The notes under the pieces: model-generated
Database searches by the model: none
What the model saw: only the letters and a program-made list of their open reading frames with translations
Told to the model about the DNA's origin: nothing
Shown: positions 45,273 through 53,176 of the stretch, piece after piece
Layout: each line of letters opens with the position of its first letter
Numbering within the stretch: the stretch's first letter is position 1
Translations under genes and position numbers: made by a program
Origin: Geobacillus proteiniphilus
Lineage (GTDB): Bacteria; Bacillota; Bacilli; Bacillales; Anoxybacillaceae
Direction of reading: 5' to 3'
NCBI RefSeq assembly: GCF_001908025.1
Contig: NZ_MQMG01000007.1
Location: 1-64,000, forward strand
Length of the DNA stretch: 64,000 nucleotides

Positions 45273-45641
45273 TCAAAGCAAAGTGAAGAAATAATAGCCA
45301 AACAATCCAGTGATCAGCAACAACAAGGACGCCAAAAACCAAATTAACGGGCGTGACGGCCGGAACGTTTGTTCATTAATTTGTTTTGTCTTCATGACAT
45401 AACTAATGGTGGAAAACACAATCGTGCAGACGGAAATCACCACCGCCAATGCCCCGATGAGCTGGACAAGAAATGTCGACAGGGCGCTCGCCGTTGATTT
45501 TTCATGCAAGTTGATCATCAAGAAAGCAATTCCGATCACAGCGATCGAAGTGCGAATCCAAGCGAGAAACGTCCGTTCATTGGCTAAGTGTTGCTGAATA
45601 TATTTTGAATCCTCTGTCGGCTTTGGTCTTTCTTCTCTCAT
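45273..45641 (-). CDS. DUF202/YidH family membrane protein
   Basis: 122 residues. The family start YIQQHLANERTFLAWIRTSI (about 14-33) precedes three hydrophobic helices (AVIGIAFLMINLH; LVQLIGALAVVISVCTIVFS; LIWFLASLLLLITGLFGYYF). Function unknown. It lies downstream of a truncated thioredoxin gene. Confidence 0.85.
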   Translation of the reverse strand: MREERPKPTEDSKYIQQHLANERTFLAWIRTSIAVIGIAFLMINLHEKSTASALSTFLVQLIGALAVVISVCTIVFSTISYVMKTKQINEQTFRPSRPLIWFLASLLLLITGLFGYYFFTLL

Positions 45642-45665
45642 TCACCATTTCCCCTTTTGCCAAAC

Positions 45666-46020
45666 TTACTGGATCGATTGCATATGATCGACGATCCAGT
45701 CATAACTCATCGGTCCGATCATTTTTTCTGTATGATTCCTTTTCTGTATGATTCCTTTCGAATCGATCAAGTAGCTCGTCGGAATCGCTTGAGCTTGGTA
45801 TTGCCGGGATACCTCTCCTTTTTCATCAAGAACGACAGTAAACGTAATTCCATACTCCTGAATGAAGCGCGCAACATGTTCCGGCTGCCTTTCCGATTGA
45901 GTTAAATTGACCGCGACAATCTCCACTCCCTCATCTTTATACTGCTCATAAAACTTTTGCATATCCGGCATTTCCGCACGACAAGGCGGACACCAAGTCG
46001 CCCATATGTTCACCATCACT
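45666..46020 (-). pseudogene. ResA/TlpA-like thiol-disulfide oxidoreductase, 5'-truncated
   Basis: The chain from VMVNIWATWCPPCRAEMPDM onward is a normal TlpA/ResA domain with the CPPC active site and the cis-Pro region IPTSYLIDSKG. The N-terminal membrane anchor and first strand are missing, replaced by sequence continuing from the upstream ccdA-like gene in another frame. A deletion near 46020 fused the two. Without the anchor it would not be exported. Confidence 0.8.
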
Positions 46021-46284
46021 CTCAATGAACCCACGATATTGAACCAACATCTGTCCAATCGCACTTGCCGTCGCTCCCATCAGCACGAAAATGACACTGA
46101 ATCCGCCGATAAACGCAAGGGAGCGCATGAGGATCTCCCGTTTTCCAACTTGGATTCTGTTTTCCGCTATTGGAGTGCCTGTTAAATGGGCAACATAAGC
46201 AGGAACAATCGGAAAAATGCAAGGGGAAAAGAAAGAAAGCGCCCCTGCAACGAAAGCGAATATCACTGACATATAGATCGACAT
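46021..46284 (-). pseudogene. CcdA-like cytochrome c biogenesis membrane protein, 3'-truncated
   Basis: The first roughly 85 residues are a normal CcdA N-terminus (FVAGALSFFSPCIFPIVPAY with the conserved Cys-Pro, then GKREILMRSLAFIGGFSVIF and a helix). The sequence then runs into the thioredoxin gene; CcdA is usually about 235 residues with six helices. A good operator-like palindrome precedes it at 46339, so the unit was probably once induced with the sulfur genes. Confidence 0.8.
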
Positions 46285-46338
46285 CCTTTCATCATTCCTA
46301 TGCCTTCGAATGAGGAAAAAAAGTTTTATTCACAAAAC

Positions 46339-46353
46339 TACCCCTACGGGTAT
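46339..46353. promoter_or_regulatory. Putative CstR operator upstream of the ccdA-like gene
   Basis: TACCCCTACGGGTAT, one base different from the tusA operator at 42474, 55 bases before the gene start. Confidence 0.6.
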
Positions 46354-46451
46354 GTTAACTAGCCTTTTCACTATTGTCAATCTACCTAACAAAAAACAGT
46401 TCATTAGAACGAAAAAAACGCCTTGCCGCTATCGGCAAGGCACCCCATTCG

Positions 46452-46981
46452 TTATCGCTTGACAGCGGCGTACAGCCGGTATCCGCCATCTACGTTTTTC
46501 GCCTGAAACCCATGCCCCTGCAAAATCCTTACGGCAATGTATCCTCGCAGCCCAGCTTGGCATGTCACATAGATGGTCTTTCCTTTCGGGAGCTCATGCA
46601 AACGGTCACGCAATTCGTCCAATGGAATGTGAATCGAACCGCGGATCATGCCGCGCGCCGTTTCCTCCGCCGTGCGGACATCGATCAACACGCCCCCTGC
46701 CTCCACAATCCGTTCGATTTCATGCCACTGCACCGTCTCGACAAGCCCGTCCATGATATTGGAGGCGACATACCCAGCCATATTGACCGGGTCTTTCGCC
46801 GAAGAGAACGGCGGCGCATAAGCTAATTCCAAATCCGGTAAATCCCGAACGGTCAATCCCCCTTTGATCGCGGTGGCAATGACATCGATCCGTTTGTCGA
46901 CTCCCTCTTTTCCGACCGCCTGCGCGCCGTAAATGCGCCCGGTCTTGCGATCGAAAATCAATTTGAACGTCATTGGCTCGG
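46452..46981 (-). pseudogene. CoA-disulfide reductase C-terminal and rhodanese part, 5'-truncated
   Basis: The remaining roughly 175 residues contain the dimerisation domain of a pyridine-nucleotide disulfide reductase (TFKLIFDRKTGRIYGAQAVG, DKRIDVIATAIKGGLTVRDL, YAPPFSSAKDPVNMAGYVAS). A rhodanese domain follows (VLIDVRTAEETARGMIRGSI; active-site loop YVTCQAGLRGYIAVRIL). The N-terminal FAD/NADH part (about 350 residues) is gone; upstream of GAEP the sequence belongs to another gene. The rhodanese half could fold but lacks a start. Confidence 0.8.
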
Positions 46982-47053
46982 CGCCCATAACATCACTGAA
47001 ACACCTGCTAAACAAATCGCCGCGCCGATCCAATCGATTCGATCATTCATTGT
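46982..47053 (-). pseudogene. C-terminal scrap of a YnfA (UPF0060) family membrane protein
   Basis: One frame reads DRIDWIGAAICLAGVSVMLW then AP, the characteristic last helix of YnfA-type proteins. It abuts the truncated CoA-disulfide reductase and overlaps the end of the ABC ATPase gene. A deletion junction of two unrelated genes. Confidence 0.55.
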
Positions 47054-47748
47054 CGGTGCAAAGCCAACAGCTGCAACACCGTTTGTTCTTTCGATCCACA
47101 GGCTGCGGTCTCGATTCGATGAACGATAGCCCCATTTTTCATAAATACAATGATATCCCCGATATCTGCGGCCACATCCATCATATGTGTCGAAAAAATA
47201 ATGATCGTCCCCTCGTTTTTTCTCTGTTTCAATATATCGATAAACCGATCAATCCAAAACGGATCGAGACCGTTTGTCGGCTCATCAAGAAGCAATAACG
47301 CCGGATTTCCTAATAACGCCTGACCGAACAACAACCGCTGCCGCATTCCTTTTGATAAATGCTTGATCCATTCCTTTTTTTGCGCTTCCAATCCTATGTC
47401 ACGAAGCGTTTCTTCCACCTGTTCTCGCGTGACTTTTCGCAATGATGCATAAAACGAAAGAAATTCCCAAACGGTCATCATGGGCGGCGCATGGAACTCA
47501 TCCGGCATGTATCCGATGTGCGAAATGTATTGCTTTCGATTCATCCGCAAGGAAACACCGTGAAGGGTGACCGTTCCATCTGTCGGCGGCAAAATGCCCG
47601 CTAAAATTGAAAGAAGCGTGCTTTTCCCCGCGCCGTTTCCTCCGCATAAAACGATACACTCCCCTCGATTCGCCTGAAAGGACAGCGAAGACAACGCGGT
47701 TTTCTTCTTATACATTTTTGACACTTCCCGCACATCGAGTCCGGTCAT
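47047..47748 (-). CDS. nosF: ABC transporter ATPase of the nos accessory system
   Basis: 233 residues. Walker A LCGGNGAGKSTLL (about 35-47), signature LSKGMRQRLLFGQALL, Walker B ALLLLDEPTNGLDP and H-loop IIFSTHMMD. With NosY it forms an ABC complex that supports copper or sulfur supply for the NosZ Cu-Z centre. ATG at 47748 follows AAGGAGG and overlaps nosY by four bases. As a generic ABC-2 ATPase it would be unassigned; position after nosD and nosL supports NosF. Confidence 0.85.
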   Translation of the reverse strand: MTGLDVREVSKMYKKKTALSSLSFQANRGECIVLCGGNGAGKSTLLSILAGILPPTDGTVTLHGVSLRMNRKQYISHIGYMPDEFHAPPMMTVWEFLSFYASLRKVTREQVEETLRDIGLEAQKKEWIKHLSKGMRQRLLFGQALLGNPALLLLDEPTNGLDPFWIDRFIDILKQRKNEGTIIIFSTHMMDVAADIGDIIVFMKNGAIVHRIETAACGSKEQTVLQLLALHRQ

Positions 47749-48554
47749 CGTTGTTTCCTCCTTGTTAACTTCCACGTTGCCATGGACCATAACAAACATA
47801 GATAGCCAATGGCATATACGGTCAATATCAGCCTGAACTTTTTTTTCCATAAATGGATCAAATGATCATAAGCTTGTCCGAAAATGGCGCTCCCCCCCAA
47901 TTCGACCACAAACGCCACACGCAACACCTCGGCCGGATTGAAAAGCGTCGCCGCTTGCAACAAAGGGGCAATGAGCGGATATGGAACGATGTTAAGCACA
48001 GCAATTAACAACGTCGGCCAAATCATAATGAACAAAAACCATACTCCGACCGATACCGTCAACGCTTGCCATCGAGTCGACGTAAACGCGCCGACGGATA
48101 GACCCAACATGAGAAACAAAGCGATGAGGAATAATGAAAAACTATAGAGCGCAATCACCCATTTCACCGGCAATGCGATTCCAGCAAAGGAACTGATCGC
48201 TACGCTCACGCCAAAACTAAACGTAAACAATGTCGCCTGCCCTAACCATTGCCCAAGCCATTTCCCGGCCACATACATGGCCTGTGACAGCGGATACGTA
48301 CATAACAGGCGCCATTGTCCATTTTCCATCTCACCCGCAATCGCGAACGAACCGGCAATGAGCATAAACAGAGGCAAAAGATATAAGATAATGTTCGCGA
48401 TCGTTCCTGTGACATTCGTATATCCAGCAAAATCTGCATCGTTTTTGGCGATGAAAAATAATAGCGACAATATGACAACCCATAACAAAACAAACGAATA
48501 AGAGGAATATTGGCGCATCAGCAGCCGCCATTCCATCCGTCCGATATTCCACAT
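47745..48554 (-). CDS. nosY: ABC-2 type permease of the nos accessory system
   Basis: 269 residues with six membrane helices and an ABC-2 layout (MWNIGRMEWRLLMRQYSSYS start; AGSFAIAGEMENGQWRLLCT cytoplasmic loop; MATWKLTRRKQR end). Partner of NosF. ATG at 48554 follows AGAGGACAGAGAAGG. It starts about 135 bases after the nosL end. Confidence 0.82.
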   Translation of the reverse strand: MWNIGRMEWRLLMRQYSSYSFVLLWVVILSLLFFIAKNDADFAGYTNVTGTIANIILYLLPLFMLIAGSFAIAGEMENGQWRLLCTYPLSQAMYVAGKWLGQWLGQATLFTFSFGVSVAISSFAGIALPVKWVIALYSFSLFLIALFLMLGLSVGAFTSTRWQALTVSVGVWFLFIMIWPTLLIAVLNIVPYPLIAPLLQAATLFNPAEVLRVAFVVELGGSAIFGQAYDHLIHLWKKKFRLILTVYAIGYLCLLWSMATWKLTRRKQR

Positions 48555-48689
48555 CCTTCTCTGTCCTCTCCATCGATGTTTCAGTTTCAACAGCCACTCG
48601 AGAAACACCTAAGAGTTTCGAAACATTAGATCTCTCTACAGAACAGCCCGTGCAGGCAACGGACAGATAAACAAAAAGGCAACTGGCGC

Positions 48690-49214
48690 TCAGTTGCCCA
48701 TATGGTTATCCTTCTGTTTGTCCATTTTCATATGTTCTTTTTTCATTTCCATCATCATCTCTTTATTTCGTTCCCATGTATGGCGACCCAGTTCATTATA
48801 CGTCAAAACCGCTCCACCATGTTGTTCGACAAATTTCTTTGCTTTATCTTCATCTTTAAAAGAGATCACATTGTATGCCATAGGAGTGCGAATTGTTTGA
48901 TCATATACATATGTTGCTTGATCCGCCTCCAGCCAATCGTTCGTTTCATAATCGCGAACAAACATGGCTTCGACCGTTTCGTTTTTATGTTCCTTCATCC
49001 ATTGATACATACAACCGATGTCATCAAACTTCAACACTTTGCCATTTTTCAATACGAGTTCGGTCGCAAATTGATTATTTCCTACCGCCATATGGCAAAA
49101 ATCACATTTATCGTTTTTTTCATCAATGGCTACCGGCTCAGCCTTTTGGTTGCAACCAGTTATGACGCCAATAATGAAGATAAAAATGGCCAACCATATT
49201 CCTTTTGCTTTCAT
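48690..49214 (-). CDS. nosL: NosL copper-binding lipoprotein
   Basis: 174 residues. A lipoprotein signal with lipobox ITGC (about 18-21) is followed by the NosL copper motif CDFCHMAVGN (about 37-46) and GCMYQWMKEH. The C-terminus is rich in Met/His (MMMEMKKEHMKMDKQ), possibly an added copper tether. NosL delivers Cu(I) to NosZ. It overlaps nosD by four bases. No nosZ gene is in the window. Confidence 0.92.
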   Translation of the reverse strand: MKAKGIWLAIFIFIIGVITGCNQKAEPVAIDEKNDKCDFCHMAVGNNQFATELVLKNGKVLKFDDIGCMYQWMKEHKNETVEAMFVRDYETNDWLEADQATYVYDQTIRTPMAYNVISFKDEDKAKKFVEQHGGAVLTYNELGRHTWERNKEMMMEMKKEHMKMDKQKDNHMGN

Positions 49215-50491
49215 GGTCGTTTCCTCCCTATTATAAATCCACTAATGCTTCCAGCGATCATCACAGCACTCATCACATACAACAGGCTTGCCGACCGGGA
49301 AGGCCGATCCTTCCTTGCCGTCGGTTGCTCCATGAGCGGAGCGTCATCCGTCAGCACTTGTTCGTCAGGACTGCGCAACAACTTTTGCAAGACAATCATA
49401 CCTGGTGACTGAAAAAACAATTGGTATTCCGGCACGTCGACGGTAAGCGCTAGGAAAAACGGATCAGCTCGATACGGGATGGCGCTGACTCCCTTGCCCG
49501 TGACATCTAATTTAGTCGCTGCGTCCCAATAGTTACGAACAATGGTATTGTCAGGACTGCGAATGGCTTGTGCGTCATAGACATTGCCAATGAATGAATT
49601 GTCCGAAACACGATTGTTCGACGATTCATTCCACTGCATGCCGATAAAATTGTGGGAAACATCGTTCTCAGTCAATTCGTTATGGCGCGCTTGTTCCACA
49701 TAAATTCCGACTCGATTGGCCGCGATTCGGTTCTTTCGTACAATCGTTTTCGCCGCATCGTATAACAAAAGGCCTTGAGAGTGGACATTTCTTTTGTTTT
49801 GCACGAACGAATTTTGTTCAATCGTTGTTTGCTCTGTCCCCATCACCATCGCTCCAGCGATATTTTTTTCGGAAATGTTTTTTCGCAACACGATGCGATT
49901 CGAAAACATGACATGAATGCCATAGCGGGCATTGTCAATGTGATTGCCGCTTAGTACGTTGTTATGGCTGTTTTCCATGTAAATTCCGTCTTTTACCCGC
50001 TCAATCGCCGTATAATGAATCACGTTTTGCGTCGATTCCCATAGATCAATGCCATTGCCGTTTTTCTCGCCTTGAACAGCGCAGTGGACAATGGTTGTAT
50101 GATGCGCGTGATCAAGCTTGACGCCTTGCTGATTCGTCAACACGCGCACACCGTCGATCGTATGATCATGTCCGGTTACGTAAATCGCCGGCATATCGGG
50201 CGCATCACCACATTGCACCACACGAATATTTTTGAGCACAACATGCCGGCCGTATATCGCAATGACAGGAGACTTGCGGCACGAACGAATCGTCACCTCC
50301 CCAATCCCTTCCAACGTAAGTGGTTTCGATAATACGATCGCTTCATCATAGACGCCGCTCGCTAGCCTCACCACCCCATACTCCGGCGCTTCGTCGATGC
50401 GGGCTTGAACGGTTTCTTCCGCACGCGCCGGCAACGGAAAGACAAGGAGCAGCAATAGGACAAGCAGCCAATGATCTGCATATCTCCTCAT
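49211..50491 (-). CDS. nosD: NosD beta-helix copper-processing protein
   Basis: 426 residues. The signal peptide (about 1-23, LLVLLLLLVFPLPARAEE) is followed by a right-handed parallel beta-helix with many CASH/NosD repeats (NVIHYTAIERVKDGIYMENS; NNVLSGNHIDNARYGIHVMF). A C-terminal membrane helix (YVMSAVMIAGSISGFIIG) anchors it. NosD helps insert copper into nitrous oxide reductase. ATG at 50491 follows AAGGTGGTGAG. It heads nosDLYF; the region just upstream holds an IS element rather than nosZ. Confidence 0.9.
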   Translation of the reverse strand: MRRYADHWLLVLLLLLVFPLPARAEETVQARIDEAPEYGVVRLASGVYDEAIVLSKPLTLEGIGEVTIRSCRKSPVIAIYGRHVVLKNIRVVQCGDAPDMPAIYVTGHDHTIDGVRVLTNQQGVKLDHAHHTTIVHCAVQGEKNGNGIDLWESTQNVIHYTAIERVKDGIYMENSHNNVLSGNHIDNARYGIHVMFSNRIVLRKNISEKNIAGAMVMGTEQTTIEQNSFVQNKRNVHSQGLLLYDAAKTIVRKNRIAANRVGIYVEQARHNELTENDVSHNFIGMQWNESSNNRVSDNSFIGNVYDAQAIRSPDNTIVRNYWDAATKLDVTGKGVSAIPYRADPFFLALTVDVPEYQLFFQSPGMIVLQKLLRSPDEQVLTDDAPLMEQPTARKDRPSRSASLLYVMSAVMIAGSISGFIIGRKRP

Positions 50492-50676
50492 CGGCTCACC
50501 ACCTTCTTGTGATACAATACCAAACAATGATGTGAACTTTGTGAAAACCGTTTGTCAATTGTTCAACATTCACGTTTATTATTTTTGAATCGTTGCGTTG
50601 ATTGCTTTGCGTTCAAAAAACAAATGCGACACCGTTTTCGTATATTTTTCCGCCAATGGGCGTTCTCTTCACAACA
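50492..50676. other. nosD upstream region up to the IS element
   Basis: No gene. TGTGA occurs twice near 50529 and 50539 but not in the inverted FNR layout. The region ends at the IS right end, so any former nosZ or nosC gene is gone or displaced. Confidence 0.4.
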
Positions 50677-50900
50677 TTGAACGCTCTCCCACCTACGCTC
50701 ACGCTTAGAGGTGGGAGATTCTTGGGAACACCCGCCCTACGGCAGGCTGTTAACCAAGCCATCCCCGTGCGTCCCACGGTTCGACTGCCTTACAACGACA
50801 GCAAACGAAGCCCTTCATTCAGGATATTCCGGGCGGCGTTATGGTCCCGGTCATGTTCGGCTCCGCAGTTTGGGCACACCCACTCGCGGATGTCGAGCGA
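50677..50900 (-). ncRNA. Predicted omega RNA at the TnpB right end
   Basis: TnpB guide RNAs overlap the tnpB 3' end and finish at the right end, with the guide in flanking DNA. Here the scaffold end has the conserved hairpin; the guide would be the minus-strand sequence just past 50677 (starting TGTTGTGAAGAG). 5' boundary is estimated. Confidence 0.5.
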
Positions 50901-51900
50901 TTTCACCTCAATCTGCCGATGCCCGCAGCACGAGCACAATTGGCTCGATGGAGGTGCTCGCGACACGGACCAACGTCCGCCCGTACCATTTCGCTTTATA
51001 CTCAAGCATCTTGAGAAAACGCCCCCACGCGGAATCGGAAATGCGTTTGGCCAGCTTGCGGTTCTTTTGCATGTTCCGCACGCGCAAGTCCTCCACGCAC
51101 ACCACTTGGTTTTCGCGGATGAGGCGGGTGGACAGTTTGTGCAGGAAATCGTTCCGGCAGTTGGCGATTTTCTCATGAAGCTTGGCCGCTTTCAAGCGGG
51201 CTTTATGCCAGTTCGAACCGCCCGGCTTCCGGCGGGACATCACCCGCTGCCAGTAGGCGAGCTTTTCTTCATATCGGCGCCAATACCGGGGGTGTTCGAT
51301 CTTCTCACCCGTGGAAAGAACCACCATATGCTTCAACCCCACATCCACCCCCACTTGCTTGTCGGTGGTGGACAATGGAGGAATCTCCGTTTCCACCAAG
51401 ATGGAGACGAAATACTTCCCTGTTCGGTTTCGACGAATGGTGGCCGAGAGAATGCGGCCTTGAACCTCACGGCTTTTGGCAAACTTCACCCATCCGAGCT
51501 TGGGAAGTTTCAATCGATGGCCGTCCACTTCGATCGATGGGCGCCCTTTCTTTGAATAGTTGCACTGGGCGGTGTACGATTGGTTCGGATGTTTTTTGCT
51601 TTTGAAGCGGGGAGCGTTCGCGATTCCATCGAAGAATCGGTCAAACGCCTCGTCCAACTGTTGCAGCGCGTTTTGCAAGGCGGTCGAATCGGGAGTCTTC
51701 AGCCACGGAAGGGTCTGCTTTAAGGCGGTCAGCCGCTTGGAGCACTCGTTGTAGCCGAGTCCTCTTCCGGTGGTTTCATACGCCTGATTCCATTCGGACA
51801 AAAAGTGGTTGTACACAAACCGGCAACACCCGATGGTTTGATGGATCCGTTCCGCTTGTGTGCGGGTGGGATACAGCAGGAAGCGGTAGGCTTTGTGCAT
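50790..51900 (-). pseudogene. tnpB: TnpB RNA-guided nuclease, frameshifted before the zinc finger
   Basis: With one frame repair the protein is about 369 residues. ATG at 51900 follows AGAGGGAAGG. N-terminal HTH/wedge region: [20 protein letters not shown]. RuvC-I Asp in [14 protein letters not shown], RuvC-II Glu in [11 protein letters not shown]. After ASTS the frame is lost; the zinc finger (CSCCG...CPNCG) and RuvC-III Asp (HDRDHNAARN) are in another frame. ACCTCCATCG where ACCTATCCATCG is expected suggests loss of two bases near 50951. As read, it lacks the third catalytic Asp. Confidence 0.88.
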
Positions 51901-52166
51901 GACCTTCCCTCTTTTAGAACGGAACATTTGTTCTGTTTCTGTCTATTTTACACCTTTGATTCGTTGGAGGCAAGAGGGAAATCGATGGCGAATACCGATT
52001 CATCCCCCACTTCCGCTCACGCGTGGAAGTGGGGGTCTTCTCGATTCAGGATGATAAATGGCAAGGCATGGGAGTAATCAAAAGAGATAGCCATATACAC
52101 TTCTCCTTTCTCATTCTATTTTGCAGCGCATGTCCATTGTAAGTCTTACTGCAAGGGGATTTTATG

Positions 52167-53069
52167 TTATTTCTTCTCATTTTTTTCTACAGCATGTCCG
52201 CCAAATTCATTGCGTAGAGCGGCTACCACTTTTCCTGTAAATGTATCGCTTTCTAATGAACGATACCGCATCAATAAGGCCATGGCGATGACAGGAGTGG
52301 CCGTTTGCAGATCTAATGCTGTCTCGACCGTCCATTTTCCTTCACCGGAAGAATGCATAATTCCTTTGATTTCCTCTAATTTTGCATCTTTTGAAAACGC
52401 GCGTTCTGTTAATTCCATGAGCCATGAACGAATAACCGAACCATTGTTCCACACTCTCGCCACTTTTTCATAGTCGTAATCGAATTCGCTTTTTTCTAAT
52501 ATTTCGAATCCTTCGCCAATGGCAGCCATCATTCCATATTCAATCCCATTGTGGACCATTTTTAAGAAGTGGCCGCTACCTGCTTTTCCAGTATATAAAT
52601 ACCCATTTTTTACAGCAGTGTCGCGGAAAAGAGGCTCGACCATGTTCCAAGCTTCGGGATCGCCTCCAACCATGTAACATGCTCCGTTTCGAGCACCTTC
52701 GACTCCGCCAGAAGTTCCCGCATCCATAAAGTGAACTCCAATCTCCTTTAGCTCGTTGTAGCGACGAATTGATTCTTTGTAGTGAGAATTGCCACCATCA
52801 ATCACAATGTCTCCTTTGCTTAAAAATGGCGCAATTTCACTAATCACCGAATCAACAACGGTGTGGGGAACCATTATCCAGACAATTCTCGGTTTTTCTA
52901 ATGATAGGACGAGTTCCTTTAAAGTGGATACGCCTTTAGCACCGTATTTTTTTATTTCTTCAACCGCATTTGCATTTATATCGAACGCCACTACTTCGTG
53001 CTTATGGTCCATGAGATTTTTGCCTAAGTTTAATCCCATTTTTCCTAAACCGACTAGCCCGACTCTCAT
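52167..53069 (-). CDS. gnd: 6-phosphogluconate dehydrogenase, short (decarboxylating) type
   Basis: 300 residues, the short GndA/YqeC type. NAD(P)-binding GLVGLGKMGLNLGKNL at the N-terminus; catalytic motifs VIDGGNSHYKESIRRYNELK, FMDAGTSGGVEGARNG and GHFLKMVHNGIEYGMM (Lys about 180). It converts 6-phosphogluconate to ribulose-5-phosphate, CO2 and NAD(P)H. It is 107 bases downstream of zwf on the same strand, so the two form an oxidative pentose phosphate unit feeding the RuMP genes at 59-60 kb. Confidence 0.93.
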   Translation of the reverse strand: MRVGLVGLGKMGLNLGKNLMDHKHEVVAFDINANAVEEIKKYGAKGVSTLKELVLSLEKPRIVWIMVPHTVVDSVISEIAPFLSKGDIVIDGGNSHYKESIRRYNELKEIGVHFMDAGTSGGVEGARNGACYMVGGDPEAWNMVEPLFRDTAVKNGYLYTGKAGSGHFLKMVHNGIEYGMMAAIGEGFEILEKSEFDYDYEKVARVWNNGSVIRSWLMELTERAFSKDAKLEEIKGIMHSSGEGKWTVETALDLQTATPVIAMALLMRYRSLESDTFTGKVVAALRNEFGGHAVEKNEKK

Positions 53070-53176
53070 GCTGACTACCTCCTAAAAATATCTTGGTCAA
53101 AGAAGATTAGCTATTCCTATTTCATAGTTAGTTTATCCAGAAATTATGTTTTCGGGTTTGCTCCGGAAGAGCTTAT

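Larger units (their letters stand above)
50677..52053 (-). mobile_element. IS605-group (IS1341-type) element with tnpB only
   Basis: The right end at 50677 finishes TTCAA on the minus strand after a CTCCCACCT/AGGTGGGAG hairpin. The left end (near 52053) has a CCCCCACTTCC/GGAAGTGGGGG hairpin and lies next to TTTAT on the minus strand, a plausible target-adjacent motif. No tnpA Y1 transposase is encoded. The nearly identical right end at 3064 marks a second, gene-less copy. About 1.38 kb. Confidence 0.85.

Noticed and set aside
50520-50545. Possible FNR box upstream of nosD
   Set aside because: The two TGTGA copies are direct repeats at the wrong spacing; the TGTGA-N6-TCACA layout is absent.
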